From assembly GCA_002841395.1 (NCBI GenBank), contig PGZM01000001.1, positions 62,001-126,000 on the forward strand: DNA of 64,000 bases, given 5' to 3'. Source of the DNA: Firmicutes bacterium HGW-Firmicutes-9. Its GTDB lineage: Bacteria; Bacillota; Clostridia; Christensenellales; CAG-138. Each line of letters starts with the position of its first letter. Position 1 is the first letter of the stretch. Below, piece after piece: positions 15,389 through 23,590 of this stretch. The notes under the pieces were generated by a model. It had not been told where the DNA came from, searched no databases, and was given only the letters and a program-made list of their open reading frames with translations. The position numbers and the translations under genes are program-made.

Positions 15389-17224
15389 ATGGAGACAAAC
15401 GTAGCGCCGGAGATGGTCGCGACGGACGAGAAATCCGCCGCAGAACAACTTCGCAAAAAGACCTTTCACCGCAACAAGTGGTTCTATTCCATCAGCGGTA
15501 TAGGCCGCGACATGAGCTACTCGCTGATCGACTCGTTCCTGCTGATCTACATTCAGTTTGGCGTTTCGCTGACGCTTGCGCAGTTCACGACGCTGAGCTT
15601 GATCATCGGCGTCGGCGGTCGCCTTTGGGACGCAATCAACGACCCGCTGATGGGCGCGATCATCGAAGGCTCGCACTTTAAAAAAGGCAAGTTCCGTCCG
15701 TGGATACTGCTCGGCGGCATCCTGTGCGGTCTCGTCATCATCGTGATGTTCAACGTGCAGAGCATTCCCGGCTGGCGCTTTGTCGTGTTTATGACGGTGA
15801 TGTACCTATTATGGGAATCTACGTTTACGATGAACGACATCGGCTATTGGGCGATGCTGCCAAGCCTTTCGAGCGTGAAGGAGGAGCGAAACTCCATTAC
15901 GACGCTCACCGTGCTCTTTGCGGGTGTCGGCGCGATTCTCGCGCAGGGCATCATTCCGCAGGTGACGGTTGGCGACATGCGCGCGGGCTATCGCTTTGTT
16001 TCGATCCTGATCGCCGCCGTGTTCATCGGCTGCCAGATCCTGCTGTTCTTCACGGTAAAAGAGCCGCCGCGCCGCAAGGTTGAAAACAGCGAAAACATCT
16101 CGCTCAAGAAGATGTGGAAAACCATCGCGCGGAACGACCAGGTACTCTGGATGACGCTCTCGATGCTCTTCTACAACATTGGCAGCACAATGTTGATCGC
16201 ACTTGCTGCAAACCTACTCTATATGGAAGTTGGATACAACGGCACGCTCTACTTCTACGTGGTCGTGGCATATGGCGTGACGATGGTCGCGGTCAACGCG
16301 CTCTATCCCGCGCTGGTCAACCGCCTCGGCAGAAAGCGGCTGCAAAACTGGAGCATTCTTCTCGCCGTCGTCGGCTACGCCTTGATTGCGCTGTTGGGCT
16401 GGCTGCCGGTTCTGCCGTTTAGCATCGCACCTCTGTGCGCATTTATCATCATGGTTTCCGCGGGGCAGTCGCTGTTCTACATGAGTTGCATCATCAATAT
16501 GGCGAACTGTGTGGAGTATAACGATTATAAACACGGCGAGCGCAACGAGGCAGTTGTTTCCACGCTTCGCCCGTTTATGGCGAAGTTTGCTGCGGCGATG
16601 CACACGCTGATCGTGACGCTCGTGCTCACCATCTCCGGTACGTTCCTGCTGAGCCAGTCGATCAGCACGCTGGAAACCCAGCGCGACTTCTTCGACAAAC
16701 ACAGTCCCGCCGATCAGGTCTACTACATCCAGCAGGTGCAGGACTACCTCAAGGAATATGAAGGGCTCAAGGCCGGAACGCCGGAATACAAAGCCGCTGC
16801 TGAACTGGTTGGCAAAGAGATTGCGGCGGACGACGTCATCAGCAAGTTCCAGCTGGATCCGGAGTATGTGCCCGCGTTGAGCGACGCGATGGTGATCGTC
16901 AAAACCGAGGCTGGTGAAGAGAAAGAGCTTGAAAGACTGGGCTCGTTTGATGCGAACTCCATCTCGGCTTCCAGCGGAACGTTCTCGATCAAGATCGACG
17001 ATCTCAAGAGCGGAGAAGAAAGCGCGGCGAACCTGCATTTCCGCGACCAGCGGACGCTGACCATGCGCATCTGGGTGCGCCTTGCCGCGACGCTGCTGCC
17101 CGCGCTGATGCTGTTGATTGCGCTGTACATTCAGAAAAAGAAGTTCATCATCGACGAAGATTACTACGATCAGATGATGCACGATATCAATAACCGCAAA
17201 GAAGAGGAGAGCTCTCTGGCATAG
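15389..17224 (+). CDS. GPH-family sugar:cation symporter with an extra C-terminal domain segment
   Basis: Twelve-helix importer of the glycoside-pentoside-hexuronide family: WFYSISGIGRDMSYSL in the first helix, the GRLWDAINDPLMGAIIE motif between helices 2 and 3, and a PVAG-like later half. The protein has 611 residues instead of the usual 450-500. The excess is a hydrophilic segment of about 140 residues (DFFDKHSPADQ to FRDQRTLTMRI) placed before the last helix, where the topology puts it outside the cell. The track starts at 15254, but GGGAG precedes the ATG at 15389. Substrate unknown; the GH20 hexosaminidase and PIG-L deacetylase next door make amino sugars a fair guess. Confidence 0.8.
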   Translation: METNVAPEMVATDEKSAAEQLRKKTFHRNKWFYSISGIGRDMSYSLIDSFLLIYIQFGVSLTLAQFTTLSLIIGVGGRLWDAINDPLMGAIIEGSHFKKGKFRPWILLGGILCGLVIIVMFNVQSIPGWRFVVFMTVMYLLWESTFTMNDIGYWAMLPSLSSVKEERNSITTLTVLFAGVGAILAQGIIPQVTVGDMRAGYRFVSILIAAVFIGCQILLFFTVKEPPRRKVENSENISLKKMWKTIARNDQVLWMTLSMLFYNIGSTMLIALAANLLYMEVGYNGTLYFYVVVAYGVTMVAVNALYPALVNRLGRKRLQNWSILLAVVGYALIALLGWLPVLPFSIAPLCAFIIMVSAGQSLFYMSCIINMANCVEYNDYKHGERNEAVVSTLRPFMAKFAAAMHTLIVTLVLTISGTFLLSQSISTLETQRDFFDKHSPADQVYYIQQVQDYLKEYEGLKAGTPEYKAAAELVGKEIAADDVISKFQLDPEYVPALSDAMVIVKTEAGEEKELERLGSFDANSISASSGTFSIKIDDLKSGEESAANLHFRDQRTLTMRIWVRLAATLLPALMLLIALYIQKKKFIIDEDYYDQMMHDINNRKEEESSLA

Positions 17225-17243
17225 CTCCAATATGACGAGAGAC

Positions 17244-17280
17244 GATAAACGCGCCGAATTATATTCGGCGCGTTTATCTT
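17244..17280 (+). terminator. Terminator of the GPH transporter gene (bidirectional)
   Basis: GATAAACGCGCCGAA pairs perfectly over 15 bases with TTCGGCGCGTTTATC, loop TTATA, then TTTTG. Probably also serves the minus-strand gene ending at 17358. Confidence 0.92.
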
Positions 17281-17357
17281 TTGCTTCTATATGGTTTTCA
17301 TTTTGTCCATTCACTCGCTTCCGGGAAGTTTTGCATGTGTAGGTAATTTGGAAAAAA

Positions 17358-18122
17358 TTACCTCACCCACTCACTTGCTTCTGGGAAGCAGTGCATGTGC
17401 ACCGTGGACAGCGCACGGTAGCCATCGGCAAGACCGATAAGCTGCCGCAAACCCAACCGGATCGAGCGAAGCTTGAAATACATACAGATATCCGCAAGCA
17501 TCTTCTGGTCAAACTGGCTCTTGTGGCAGGCGAGCGCTTCCGCACGGGCAGAAAACGTCTTCTTGACACGCAGATAGGCGTTCGGCTTATCCGTATAGTA
17601 AAACGCCAACGCTTTCACCGCATGGCTGCCGGAAACGCCGATGCTGAGCATCACGCTCTCAAACGGCGCCATGTTCATGCTCATCTTCGCGGCCATTCCC
17701 GTCTTGATGTGGTCAATGTGGCACTCGCTGATCACGTTTGGGTCGGGCGCGAACACAACGTCCGGCTTGATGCGAACGATCTGCTTTGCGATCTCGGAAG
17801 CCGCATCCTCCATTCGATACATCCCGCCGTCATAGAGCGGCAAAAACGTCACATCCGTCACGCCAAGCAATTTCGCGGAAGCCAGCGATTCCTGCTGACG
17901 GATCGCCACCAGCTCCTCACCAAAAAGAGCGGGATCGATGCCGCCCATTCGTCCGTCGGTGAGAATCACGAACGAGACGTGCTTTCCTGCCGCCGTCAGC
18001 GCGCGGATGCTCGGCGCGCAGGCGACCTCGATATCGTCCGGATGCGGACCGATGAACAGATACCGCTCATATGCATCGAGTTTGGGAATCGGGGCGACGC
18101 GTTTTAAGATGGCGTTGAACAT
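17358..18122 (-). CDS. PIG-L (LmbE-like) family deacetylase
   Basis: 254-residue zinc-dependent N-deacetylase. Zinc ligands are in GPHPDDIEVA (residues 25-34; HPDD) and in ECHIDHIKTG (about residue 129). The family removes acetyl groups from N-acetylglucosamine-containing molecules, for example in mycothiol, bacillithiol and GPI-anchor synthesis; a thiol cofactor or cell-wall sugar substrate cannot be separated here. The ORF track runs 160 codons too far into the antisense of the GH20 gene; the ATG at 18122 follows GGAGGAAG. It is divergent from the GH20 hexosaminidase gene. Confidence 0.87.
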   Translation of the reverse strand: MFNAILKRVAPIPKLDAYERYLFIGPHPDDIEVACAPSIRALTAAGKHVSFVILTDGRMGGIDPALFGEELVAIRQQESLASAKLLGVTDVTFLPLYDGGMYRMEDAASEIAKQIVRIKPDVVFAPDPNVISECHIDHIKTGMAAKMSMNMAPFESVMLSIGVSGSHAVKALAFYYTDKPNAYLRVKKTFSARAEALACHKSQFDQKMLADICMYFKLRSIRLGLRQLIGLADGYRALSTVHMHCFPEASEWVR

Positions 18123-18182
18123 GTATCTTCCTCCGAAGCGAGAACTGATTTGCACTCGTAACAGTATATCACCTGTGCGGCG

Positions 18183-18211
18183 TTGCCGTAAGCTGTGATG
18201 CAAGGTATAAT
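18183..18211 (+). promoter_or_regulatory. Promoter of the hexosaminidase gene
   Basis: TTGCCG (18183-18188), 17 bases, TATAAT (18206-18211); 72-base leader. Confidence 0.7.
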
Positions 18212-18283
18212 GAAAATTGCATCGAACAGTTACAGCGAACGAATTATTGACGAAATACGCGCGAAAGCAACGGGGGACAACGC

Positions 18284-19864
18284 ATGCCGATTCCAAACAT
18301 ACGCAGCCAGCAAGTTTTAGAAGGCAGCGTCTTGCTTTGCCGTACAGATGCGGTGTTCGATCCGGCGCTCGCCGGCGCGTGGGAGGGTGTGTTTGCGATG
18401 CTTTCTCTTGGCGAGCAGTCGCCTGAAACAGAAGGCATGAAAGCAGAATTTCGGCTGAACAGCGCGCTTCTTGAGGAAGCGTACACCATCCGTGCGAATG
18501 AGAACGGCGTGCTCGTCGAGGCGGGCGGCATCGCAGGCGTGGTGTATGCGGCGGGTACACTTGCGCAGCTTTCTGCAGAGCACGACGGAAATCTGCCATG
18601 TTGCGTGGTCGATGACGCGCCGGAGCAACCCTGGCGCGGTATTCTCATCGACGTCTGCCGCCACTTTTTTCCGATTTCTACCGTCAAGACGCTCGTCGAT
18701 TTGATGGCGTACTACAAATATAATCGCCTGCACCTGCATCTCACCGAGGATCAGGGGTTTCGCTTTGAGAGTGAGAAGTTTCCGCTGCTCAACAGCGTTG
18801 GTTCCTATCGCAAGAGCACGTTTGACAGGCACAAGGATAATAAAGGACATAACGGAACGCCGCACGGCGGGTACTATACCAAGTCAGAGCTTCGCGAACT
18901 CGTGCGCTATTGCAAAGCCCGCGGAATCGAGATCGTGCCCGAAATCGATATGCCCGGTCACGCGCTCTCGATGATTGCGGCGTATCCCGAACTCGCGTGC
19001 GTCAACGAACCTGTAGAGGTTGCGACCTACTTCGGCGTGACGGATTTTTCAAAGAAGCTTTTCTGCGCGGGCAGCGAGAAGACGTTTGAGTTTTTATTTG
19101 CGCTCCTGGACGAAGTGCTGGAAATCTTTCCGTTCCCTTATCTGCACATCGGCGGAGACGAGGCGCTCAAGAGCGAATGGAAACGTTGCGCACGCTGCCA
19201 GAAAGTCATGCGCGAGCAGAAGTTGAAGGACGAGCACGAGCTGCAAGGCTATTTTCTCAACCGTGTGATCGATTATCTAAAAGCGCGCGGCAGAGAGGCG
19301 ATCGTCTGGAACGACGGGCTTTGCGATACGCTCTCGCGGGACGCGATTTGCCAATACTGGACGCCGCTGACGAAGAAAGGCCCCGGACAGATTGCGCAGT
19401 ATGTCAACGCGGGCGGGCGGGCGATTCTCAGCCCGGTGACGCGCGTTTATTATGACTATCCCTATGCCGCAACGCCGTTGAAGAAGACTTACGGCCTTTC
19501 GCCTTTGGTGCGCGGTGTTAAAAAAGAGCACAGTCGAGATATCCTCGGCGTAGAGGCGGCAATCTGGACGGAGTGGATCGATTCTGAAGAGAAATTGTTT
19601 TTCAACACGCTGCCGCGCCTCGCCGCGACGTCGGAAACGGGATGGTCAGTTCAAGCGCACATACACTACAGCGCGTTTTTGAAGCGACTCCAGCCGCACT
19701 ACGCGCTCTATGAGCGACTTGGATTGACCTATGCAAAGCAAGTGGAGAAACCACTGCCGGTACTGCGCCGGATCAAGGGTACCGCGCAGTTTGTTGCGGA
19801 AGAGACGCACGCAGAACTCTATGCACAGCAGAAGACAGAGCAAAGCCCATCAAAACGGAGGTAA
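18284..19864 (+). CDS. Beta-N-acetylhexosaminidase, glycoside hydrolase family 20
   Basis: Releases terminal N-acetylhexosamine from glycans. 526 residues without a signal peptide, so it acts in the cytoplasm on imported oligosaccharides. The N-terminal alpha/beta domain ends at about residue 105; the TIM barrel begins with WRGILIDVCRHFFP and YKYNRLHLHLTEDQGFR. EIDMPGHALS and the catalytic Asp-Glu pair in YLHIGGDEALKSEW (near residue 290) are intact, as is WTEWID late in the barrel. Five bases separate it from the nitroreductase gene. Start ATG follows AACGGGGGA. Confidence 0.93.
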   Translation: MPIPNIRSQQVLEGSVLLCRTDAVFDPALAGAWEGVFAMLSLGEQSPETEGMKAEFRLNSALLEEAYTIRANENGVLVEAGGIAGVVYAAGTLAQLSAEHDGNLPCCVVDDAPEQPWRGILIDVCRHFFPISTVKTLVDLMAYYKYNRLHLHLTEDQGFRFESEKFPLLNSVGSYRKSTFDRHKDNKGHNGTPHGGYYTKSELRELVRYCKARGIEIVPEIDMPGHALSMIAAYPELACVNEPVEVATYFGVTDFSKKLFCAGSEKTFEFLFALLDEVLEIFPFPYLHIGGDEALKSEWKRCARCQKVMREQKLKDEHELQGYFLNRVIDYLKARGREAIVWNDGLCDTLSRDAICQYWTPLTKKGPGQIAQYVNAGGRAILSPVTRVYYDYPYAATPLKKTYGLSPLVRGVKKEHSRDILGVEAAIWTEWIDSEEKLFFNTLPRLAATSETGWSVQAHIHYSAFLKRLQPHYALYERLGLTYAKQVEKPLPVLRRIKGTAQFVAEETHAELYAQQKTEQSPSKRR

Positions 19865-19869
19865 AGCGT

Positions 19870-20388
19870 ATGAATGAAACTTTGGAAAATCTGAAAACAC
19901 GCAGGAGCATCCGCTCCTTCTTGCCCAAACAAGTGGAAAAAGACCTGCTGGATCAAGTGCTGGAGGCGGGAACCTATGCGCCCACCGGCAGCGGCAGGCA
20001 GTCTCCCGTCATCGTTGCGGTACAGAATCACGCAACAATCAAACATCTTTCCCACATGAACGCAAAGGTGCTCGGCAACGACAGCGACCCGTTTTACGGC
20101 GCGCCGACGGTGCTCGTCGTTCTCGCGGATCGTTCTCGCAGAACGTATCTGCTCGACGGAGCCGCCGTGATGACGAATCTGCTCAACGCGGCGCACGCGG
20201 TTGGCCTCGGCTCCTGCTGGGTTCATCGTGCGAAAGAGGTGTTCGAGAGCCCGGATGGACGTTCTCTCCTGTTAAAATGGGGCATTCACGGTAATTACGA
20301 GGGCATCGGCCACGTCGCGCTTGGCTATCCCGCGAGCCCCGCGCCCGAACCCGCACCGCGCAAAGAGGACTACATCATCCACGTTTGA
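19870..20388 (+). CDS. Nitroreductase-family FMN oxidoreductase
   Basis: 172 residues with the family start LKTRRSIRSFLPKQVEKDLLDQVLEAGTYAPTG (FMN phosphate contacts RRS and the following Ser/Thr region) and the GLGSCWVHR and HVALGYP signature. It reduces nitro compounds, quinones or flavins with NAD(P)H; the natural substrate is unknown. Start ATG follows GGAGG that overlaps the last codons of the hexosaminidase gene, and the DUF2284 gene follows after 21 bases, so the three are an operon. Confidence 0.88.
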   Translation: MNETLENLKTRRSIRSFLPKQVEKDLLDQVLEAGTYAPTGSGRQSPVIVAVQNHATIKHLSHMNAKVLGNDSDPFYGAPTVLVVLADRSRRTYLLDGAAVMTNLLNAAHAVGLGSCWVHRAKEVFESPDGRSLLLKWGIHGNYEGIGHVALGYPASPAPEPAPRKEDYIIHV

Positions 20389-20409
20389 GCGGACGCGAGC
20401 GGAGGAAGC

Positions 20410-20952
20410 ATGCGCATTACGAACCTCTTAAAACGACACGCACGTGCGTTTGCAACTGTCAGCACGGGGGAGATTCGATTCGACCCCGCGTTTGGCGCAC
20501 TTTGCGAGCAGAATGCCTGCGGGTTCTATGGCGCATGCTGGATGTGTCCGCCGGACGTCGGCATCATCTCCGACTGGATTGCAAAAGCGCGGTCGTATGA
20601 TCACGCCATCGTGTTCCAAACCGTGCGGGAGATTGAGGATTCGTTTGATATCGAAGGCATGCGCCGCGCCGCACGGGCGCACAACCGCCTGATCGTACGC
20701 CTCCGGCATGCAGCAGAAAAGGCGGGCATCGATTGCCTCCTGCTCGGTGCAGGAAGCTGCGGCGGTTGCGCTGTTTGCGCGCGGAAGAGAAACGAGCCGT
20801 GCGCGCATCCCGATCGCGCGGTGGTGCCGCTGGAAGCGGCGGGTGTTGATGTTACGCAGCTTGCAACGCTTTCCGGCATGCCATATATCAACGGCAAAAA
20901 CACAGTGACGTACTTCGGGCTGCTGCTCTATCGCGGCGAGTTGGAAGCATAA
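20410..20952 (+). CDS. DUF2284 metal-binding protein
   Basis: 180 residues of a small cysteine-rich cytoplasmic family. The hallmark CGFYGACWMCPP (about residue 37) and later CGGCAVCARKRNEPCAHP (about 118) supply seven to eight cysteines, enough for an iron-sulfur cluster. No biochemical role is known to me for this family, though it often occurs in anaerobes beside redox enzymes; here it follows a nitroreductase. The gene ends 39 bases before the acetate-kinase paralogue. Confidence 0.82.
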   Translation: MRITNLLKRHARAFATVSTGEIRFDPAFGALCEQNACGFYGACWMCPPDVGIISDWIAKARSYDHAIVFQTVREIEDSFDIEGMRRAARAHNRLIVRLRHAAEKAGIDCLLLGAGSCGGCAVCARKRNEPCAHPDRAVVPLEAAGVDVTQLATLSGMPYINGKNTVTYFGLLLYRGELEA

Positions 20953-20991
20953 TATTCTGAGACCCAGTAAACCATACACAAGGAGAAATGC

Positions 20992-22185
20992 ATGAAAATC
21001 CTCGTTTGCAACGTTGGCAGCACTTCGCTGAAATATCGCCTGTTTGATCTGACCTCCGGAGAAGAGACGCTTTCCGAAGGGCGTATGGAGCGCGTCGGCA
21101 CGCAGGCAGGCGCGTGGTCGCACAAGAATGCGGGGCAGGAAGCGGTCAAGCAAACGCTGCCGATTCCCGACTATGCCACGGGCATCCGGCTCATGCAGGA
21201 AGCGCTGCTTGTCAAAACGCTGGACAGCATGGAGTCGTTGGATTGCGTCGCGTTCAAGGTTGTGCATGCGCAGGGCGTAACCGGCGTGCAGCTGCTCGAT
21301 GAGTCCGTGCTCTCTGCGATGGCGGCGTTTAAAACGGTCGCGCCCAGCCATAACCCGCCGTATATTGCCGCGATCCGTCAGTTTCAGCAAGCGTTGCCGA
21401 ATACGCCAATGATCGGCTCGTTTGAAACCGGCTTTCACGCGACGATGCCGCCCAAGGCGTATCTCTATTCCGTGCCGATTTCGCTTTACAAGGAGCATGC
21501 CATCCGCCGCTACGGCTTCCACGGCGCGTCGCACGAATACGTGACCACGCGTACGTCGGAGCTCATGGGTCGAACCGATATCAAACTGATCTCCTGCCAT
21601 CTTGGCGGCAGCGGCTCGCTCTGCGCAGTCGTGAACGGCAAGTCGCTCGATACCAATCTCGGGTTCTCTTTGCAGTGCGGCATCATGCACAACAACCGCT
21701 GCGGCGACATCGACCCGTATATCCCGATCTATCTGATGAAGGATTTCGGCTATTCTCTCGCGCAGATCGAGACCATGCTCAATAAGGAAAGCGGCCTGCT
21801 CGGCATGAGCGGCGTTTCCAATGACCTGCGGGATGTGGAACTGGCGGCGGAGACAGGAAACGAGGACGCGCAAAACGCGGTGGACAGCTATTGCTACCAG
21901 ATTCAGAAGCAGATCGGCAGTTATGCCGCCGCGATGGGCGGTGTGGACGCGATCTCGTTTGCGGGCGGCATCGGCGAGAACAGCGCGCTCGTGCGCAGAA
22001 AAGCGCTTGAAGGGTTGGAGTTCATGGGCGTTTCGCTCGATATAGCGAAAAACGAAACTGCAAAGCCGGACTGTGAGCTCACGGGCGAAGGCAGCCGCGC
22101 GCGGATTTTCGCCATCGCCACCAACGAGGAGATCGTGGTTGCGCGAAAAGCAAAAGCGTATCTCGCCTCCCGCACACAAGCATGA
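20992..22185 (+). CDS. Acetokinase-family kinase, divergent AckA paralogue
   Basis: 397 residues, the length of acetate kinase, with clear motifs: VCNVGSTSLKYRLFDL, APSHNP, YGFHGASHEYV, SGLLGMSGVSND and FAGGIGEN. Asn7, the Arg of NNRCGDIDP (236) and the Glu of TNEE (380) match catalytic positions. However two positions usually invariant in AckA differ: the Arg of the HRVVHGG motif is Lys89 (AFKVVHAQG), and the Asp of FDTAFH is Glu145 (SFETGFH). The Gly pair after VVH is also lost. That suggests another acid substrate or a weaker enzyme. Start follows AAGGAGAAATGC. Last gene of the hexosaminidase-nitroreductase-DUF2284 group. Confidence 0.82.
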   Translation: MKILVCNVGSTSLKYRLFDLTSGEETLSEGRMERVGTQAGAWSHKNAGQEAVKQTLPIPDYATGIRLMQEALLVKTLDSMESLDCVAFKVVHAQGVTGVQLLDESVLSAMAAFKTVAPSHNPPYIAAIRQFQQALPNTPMIGSFETGFHATMPPKAYLYSVPISLYKEHAIRRYGFHGASHEYVTTRTSELMGRTDIKLISCHLGGSGSLCAVVNGKSLDTNLGFSLQCGIMHNNRCGDIDPYIPIYLMKDFGYSLAQIETMLNKESGLLGMSGVSNDLRDVELAAETGNEDAQNAVDSYCYQIQKQIGSYAAAMGGVDAISFAGGIGENSALVRRKALEGLEFMGVSLDIAKNETAKPDCELTGEGSRARIFAIATNEEIVVARKAKAYLASRTQA

Positions 22186-22337
22186 AAACACAATATACGC
22201 GCAATACGCGTTGCATAAATACTTTTCACAGTTAATTCACGATCTCGTGCTTCGATAAGAAGGCTAATAGTTAGAGCGATATTTGCGAATCATGCGCTAT
22301 GCTTATTTGCATAACGCATTTGCGCTATGCATTCGCG

Positions 22338-22366
22338 TTGCAAAGCGACACCGTTTGGTTTATACT
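22338..22366 (+). promoter_or_regulatory. Sortase promoter placing the start codon at +1
   Basis: TTGCAA (22338-22343), 17 bases, TATACT (22361-22366); the ATG at 22373 begins after six further bases and no ribosome site is present. Confidence 0.65.
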
Positions 22367-22372
22367 GCGCAT

Positions 22373-23230
22373 ATGAAACGCAAAAAACGCAGACGCAAAT
22401 CAAAGGCGGAGATCATCACGGCGGTGCTCTACGGCATCTTCGGCCTGCTTGTAGCCGGGGCGCTGTATGGCCTCGGCGTTGGCGCGACCGCACTCTTTGG
22501 CGAGACACTCGGCAACCACTATTATGCGGTGCTGGCGGAAAAAGCCGCGCCCGTGGACGCAGTGGATTTCGCGCTGCTCACAAAAGAGAACCCCGAAGTT
22601 CGCGGTTGGGTGCGCCTTGCGGATACGGCGATCAATCTGCCGCTCGTGAAGACGACGGACAATAGCTTCTACCTCAACCACCGGTTTGACGAGGTGAAAA
22701 ACAAGCTTGGCACGCCGTTCATCGATGCGGGCAACGTCGGAGACTTTTCCGATCGGCATACTGTGATCTATGGGCATGCACTCGGCAGCGGTTCCATGCT
22801 CGGTTCGCTGCTTGAATACGAAAACCCGAACTACTTCATGCGCAATCCGGAGATACAGCTGTTTTTACCGGATGGCACGGTGAAAACCCTTGCGGTGTTC
22901 GCCTGCTCCCGCGTGCCGGGGGTGCGTAGCGCGATCCCGATTGCGTTTTCGAACGAGACGGAATTCCTCGCTTTTGTTGAAGATCTTTACGCGACCTCCG
23001 CGTTTACAAGCAGCGTAAAAATTACCGCGCAGGATCAAATCGTGTCCTTCTGCGTCGCCTTGCCGGATGGCGGAGACGGCAGACTGCTCGTGAGCTGCAA
23101 GCTCACCGACGGCAGCGCCGCCACAACCATTGGCACGATGCAGACGCCGAGCGTACCCGTTGCGACACAAGCATCCGTGGAAGACACGCAGATGCCGGAC
23201 GAGTCCGCGCTGCCCGAGCAGACCCCATAA
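22373..23230 (+). CDS. srtB: Class B sortase
   Basis: Membrane-anchored transpeptidase that attaches surface proteins to the cell wall. 285 residues: a basic start (KRKKRRRKSK), one transmembrane helix (about 16-43), then the sortase domain with NPEVRGWV, NSFYLNHRF, the catalytic His in VIYGHAL (135), Cys in IVSFCVAL (227) and Arg in DGRLLV (237). SFC replaces the more common TLSTC. A Thr/Ala/Pro-rich tail follows. The track starts at 22283, but a promoter sits within that extension and the ATG at 22373 directly follows the -10 box. A possible substrate is the repeat protein at the left edge. Terminator at 23255. Confidence 0.88.
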   Translation: MKRKKRRRKSKAEIITAVLYGIFGLLVAGALYGLGVGATALFGETLGNHYYAVLAEKAAPVDAVDFALLTKENPEVRGWVRLADTAINLPLVKTTDNSFYLNHRFDEVKNKLGTPFIDAGNVGDFSDRHTVIYGHALGSGSMLGSLLEYENPNYFMRNPEIQLFLPDGTVKTLAVFACSRVPGVRSAIPIAFSNETEFLAFVEDLYATSAFTSSVKITAQDQIVSFCVALPDGGDGRLLVSCKLTDGSAATTIGTMQTPSVPVATQASVEDTQMPDESALPEQTP

Positions 23231-23590
23231 ATCTTGAATAAAATCGCGCTACAGGCCGCCTGACAGGCGGCTTTTGCATGGAGTTGATGTGCGTTTGGCG
23301 CTGGAACGCGCGGTTCTGTTCTTTTTTTTAAAAATGTGGTATCCTATACGCAATTCTGAGGAGTAAACACACGATCCAGAAAAGAACGACGCAAAAAGCG
23401 CATAAAATCAAACAATAGCATGCAACCAAACGCAAGGTAGACGAGTGTTCTAGGTGAAGACGACACTTGAGCGGACGAAGGAGCAAATCGCTTGTTCGAT
23501 TCCATCAAACACGGTTTTCACGATGATTGCCGCGGTTCTTCGCGGCTTCGGAACAAGACGAACGGATGAAAAGAGAAGGGGAGATCGATT
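23231..23590. other. Gene-free stretch before the DUF4349 gene
   Basis: About 360 bases. Contains the sortase terminator, a candidate extended -10 element TGTGGTATCCT near 23335-23346, and a long leader with a small hairpin GCCGCGGTTCTTCGCGGC near 23528. No riboswitch class recognised and no credible ORF. Confidence 0.45.
23255..23276 (+). terminator. Sortase gene terminator
   Basis: GCCGCC-TGACA-GGCGGC followed by TTTTG. Confidence 0.8.

Noticed and set aside
20428-22191. 587-codon open frame on the minus strand
   Set aside because: It is antisense to DUF2284 and the acetokinase gene, whose motifs are certain; the frame is open only because of GC-rich codon use, and its product is rich in Arg and His without any motif.
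23487-23510. TTCGATTCC, like a tRNA T-loop
   Set aside because: Flanking bases do not pair as a T-stem, and no acceptor or anticodon arm is near.
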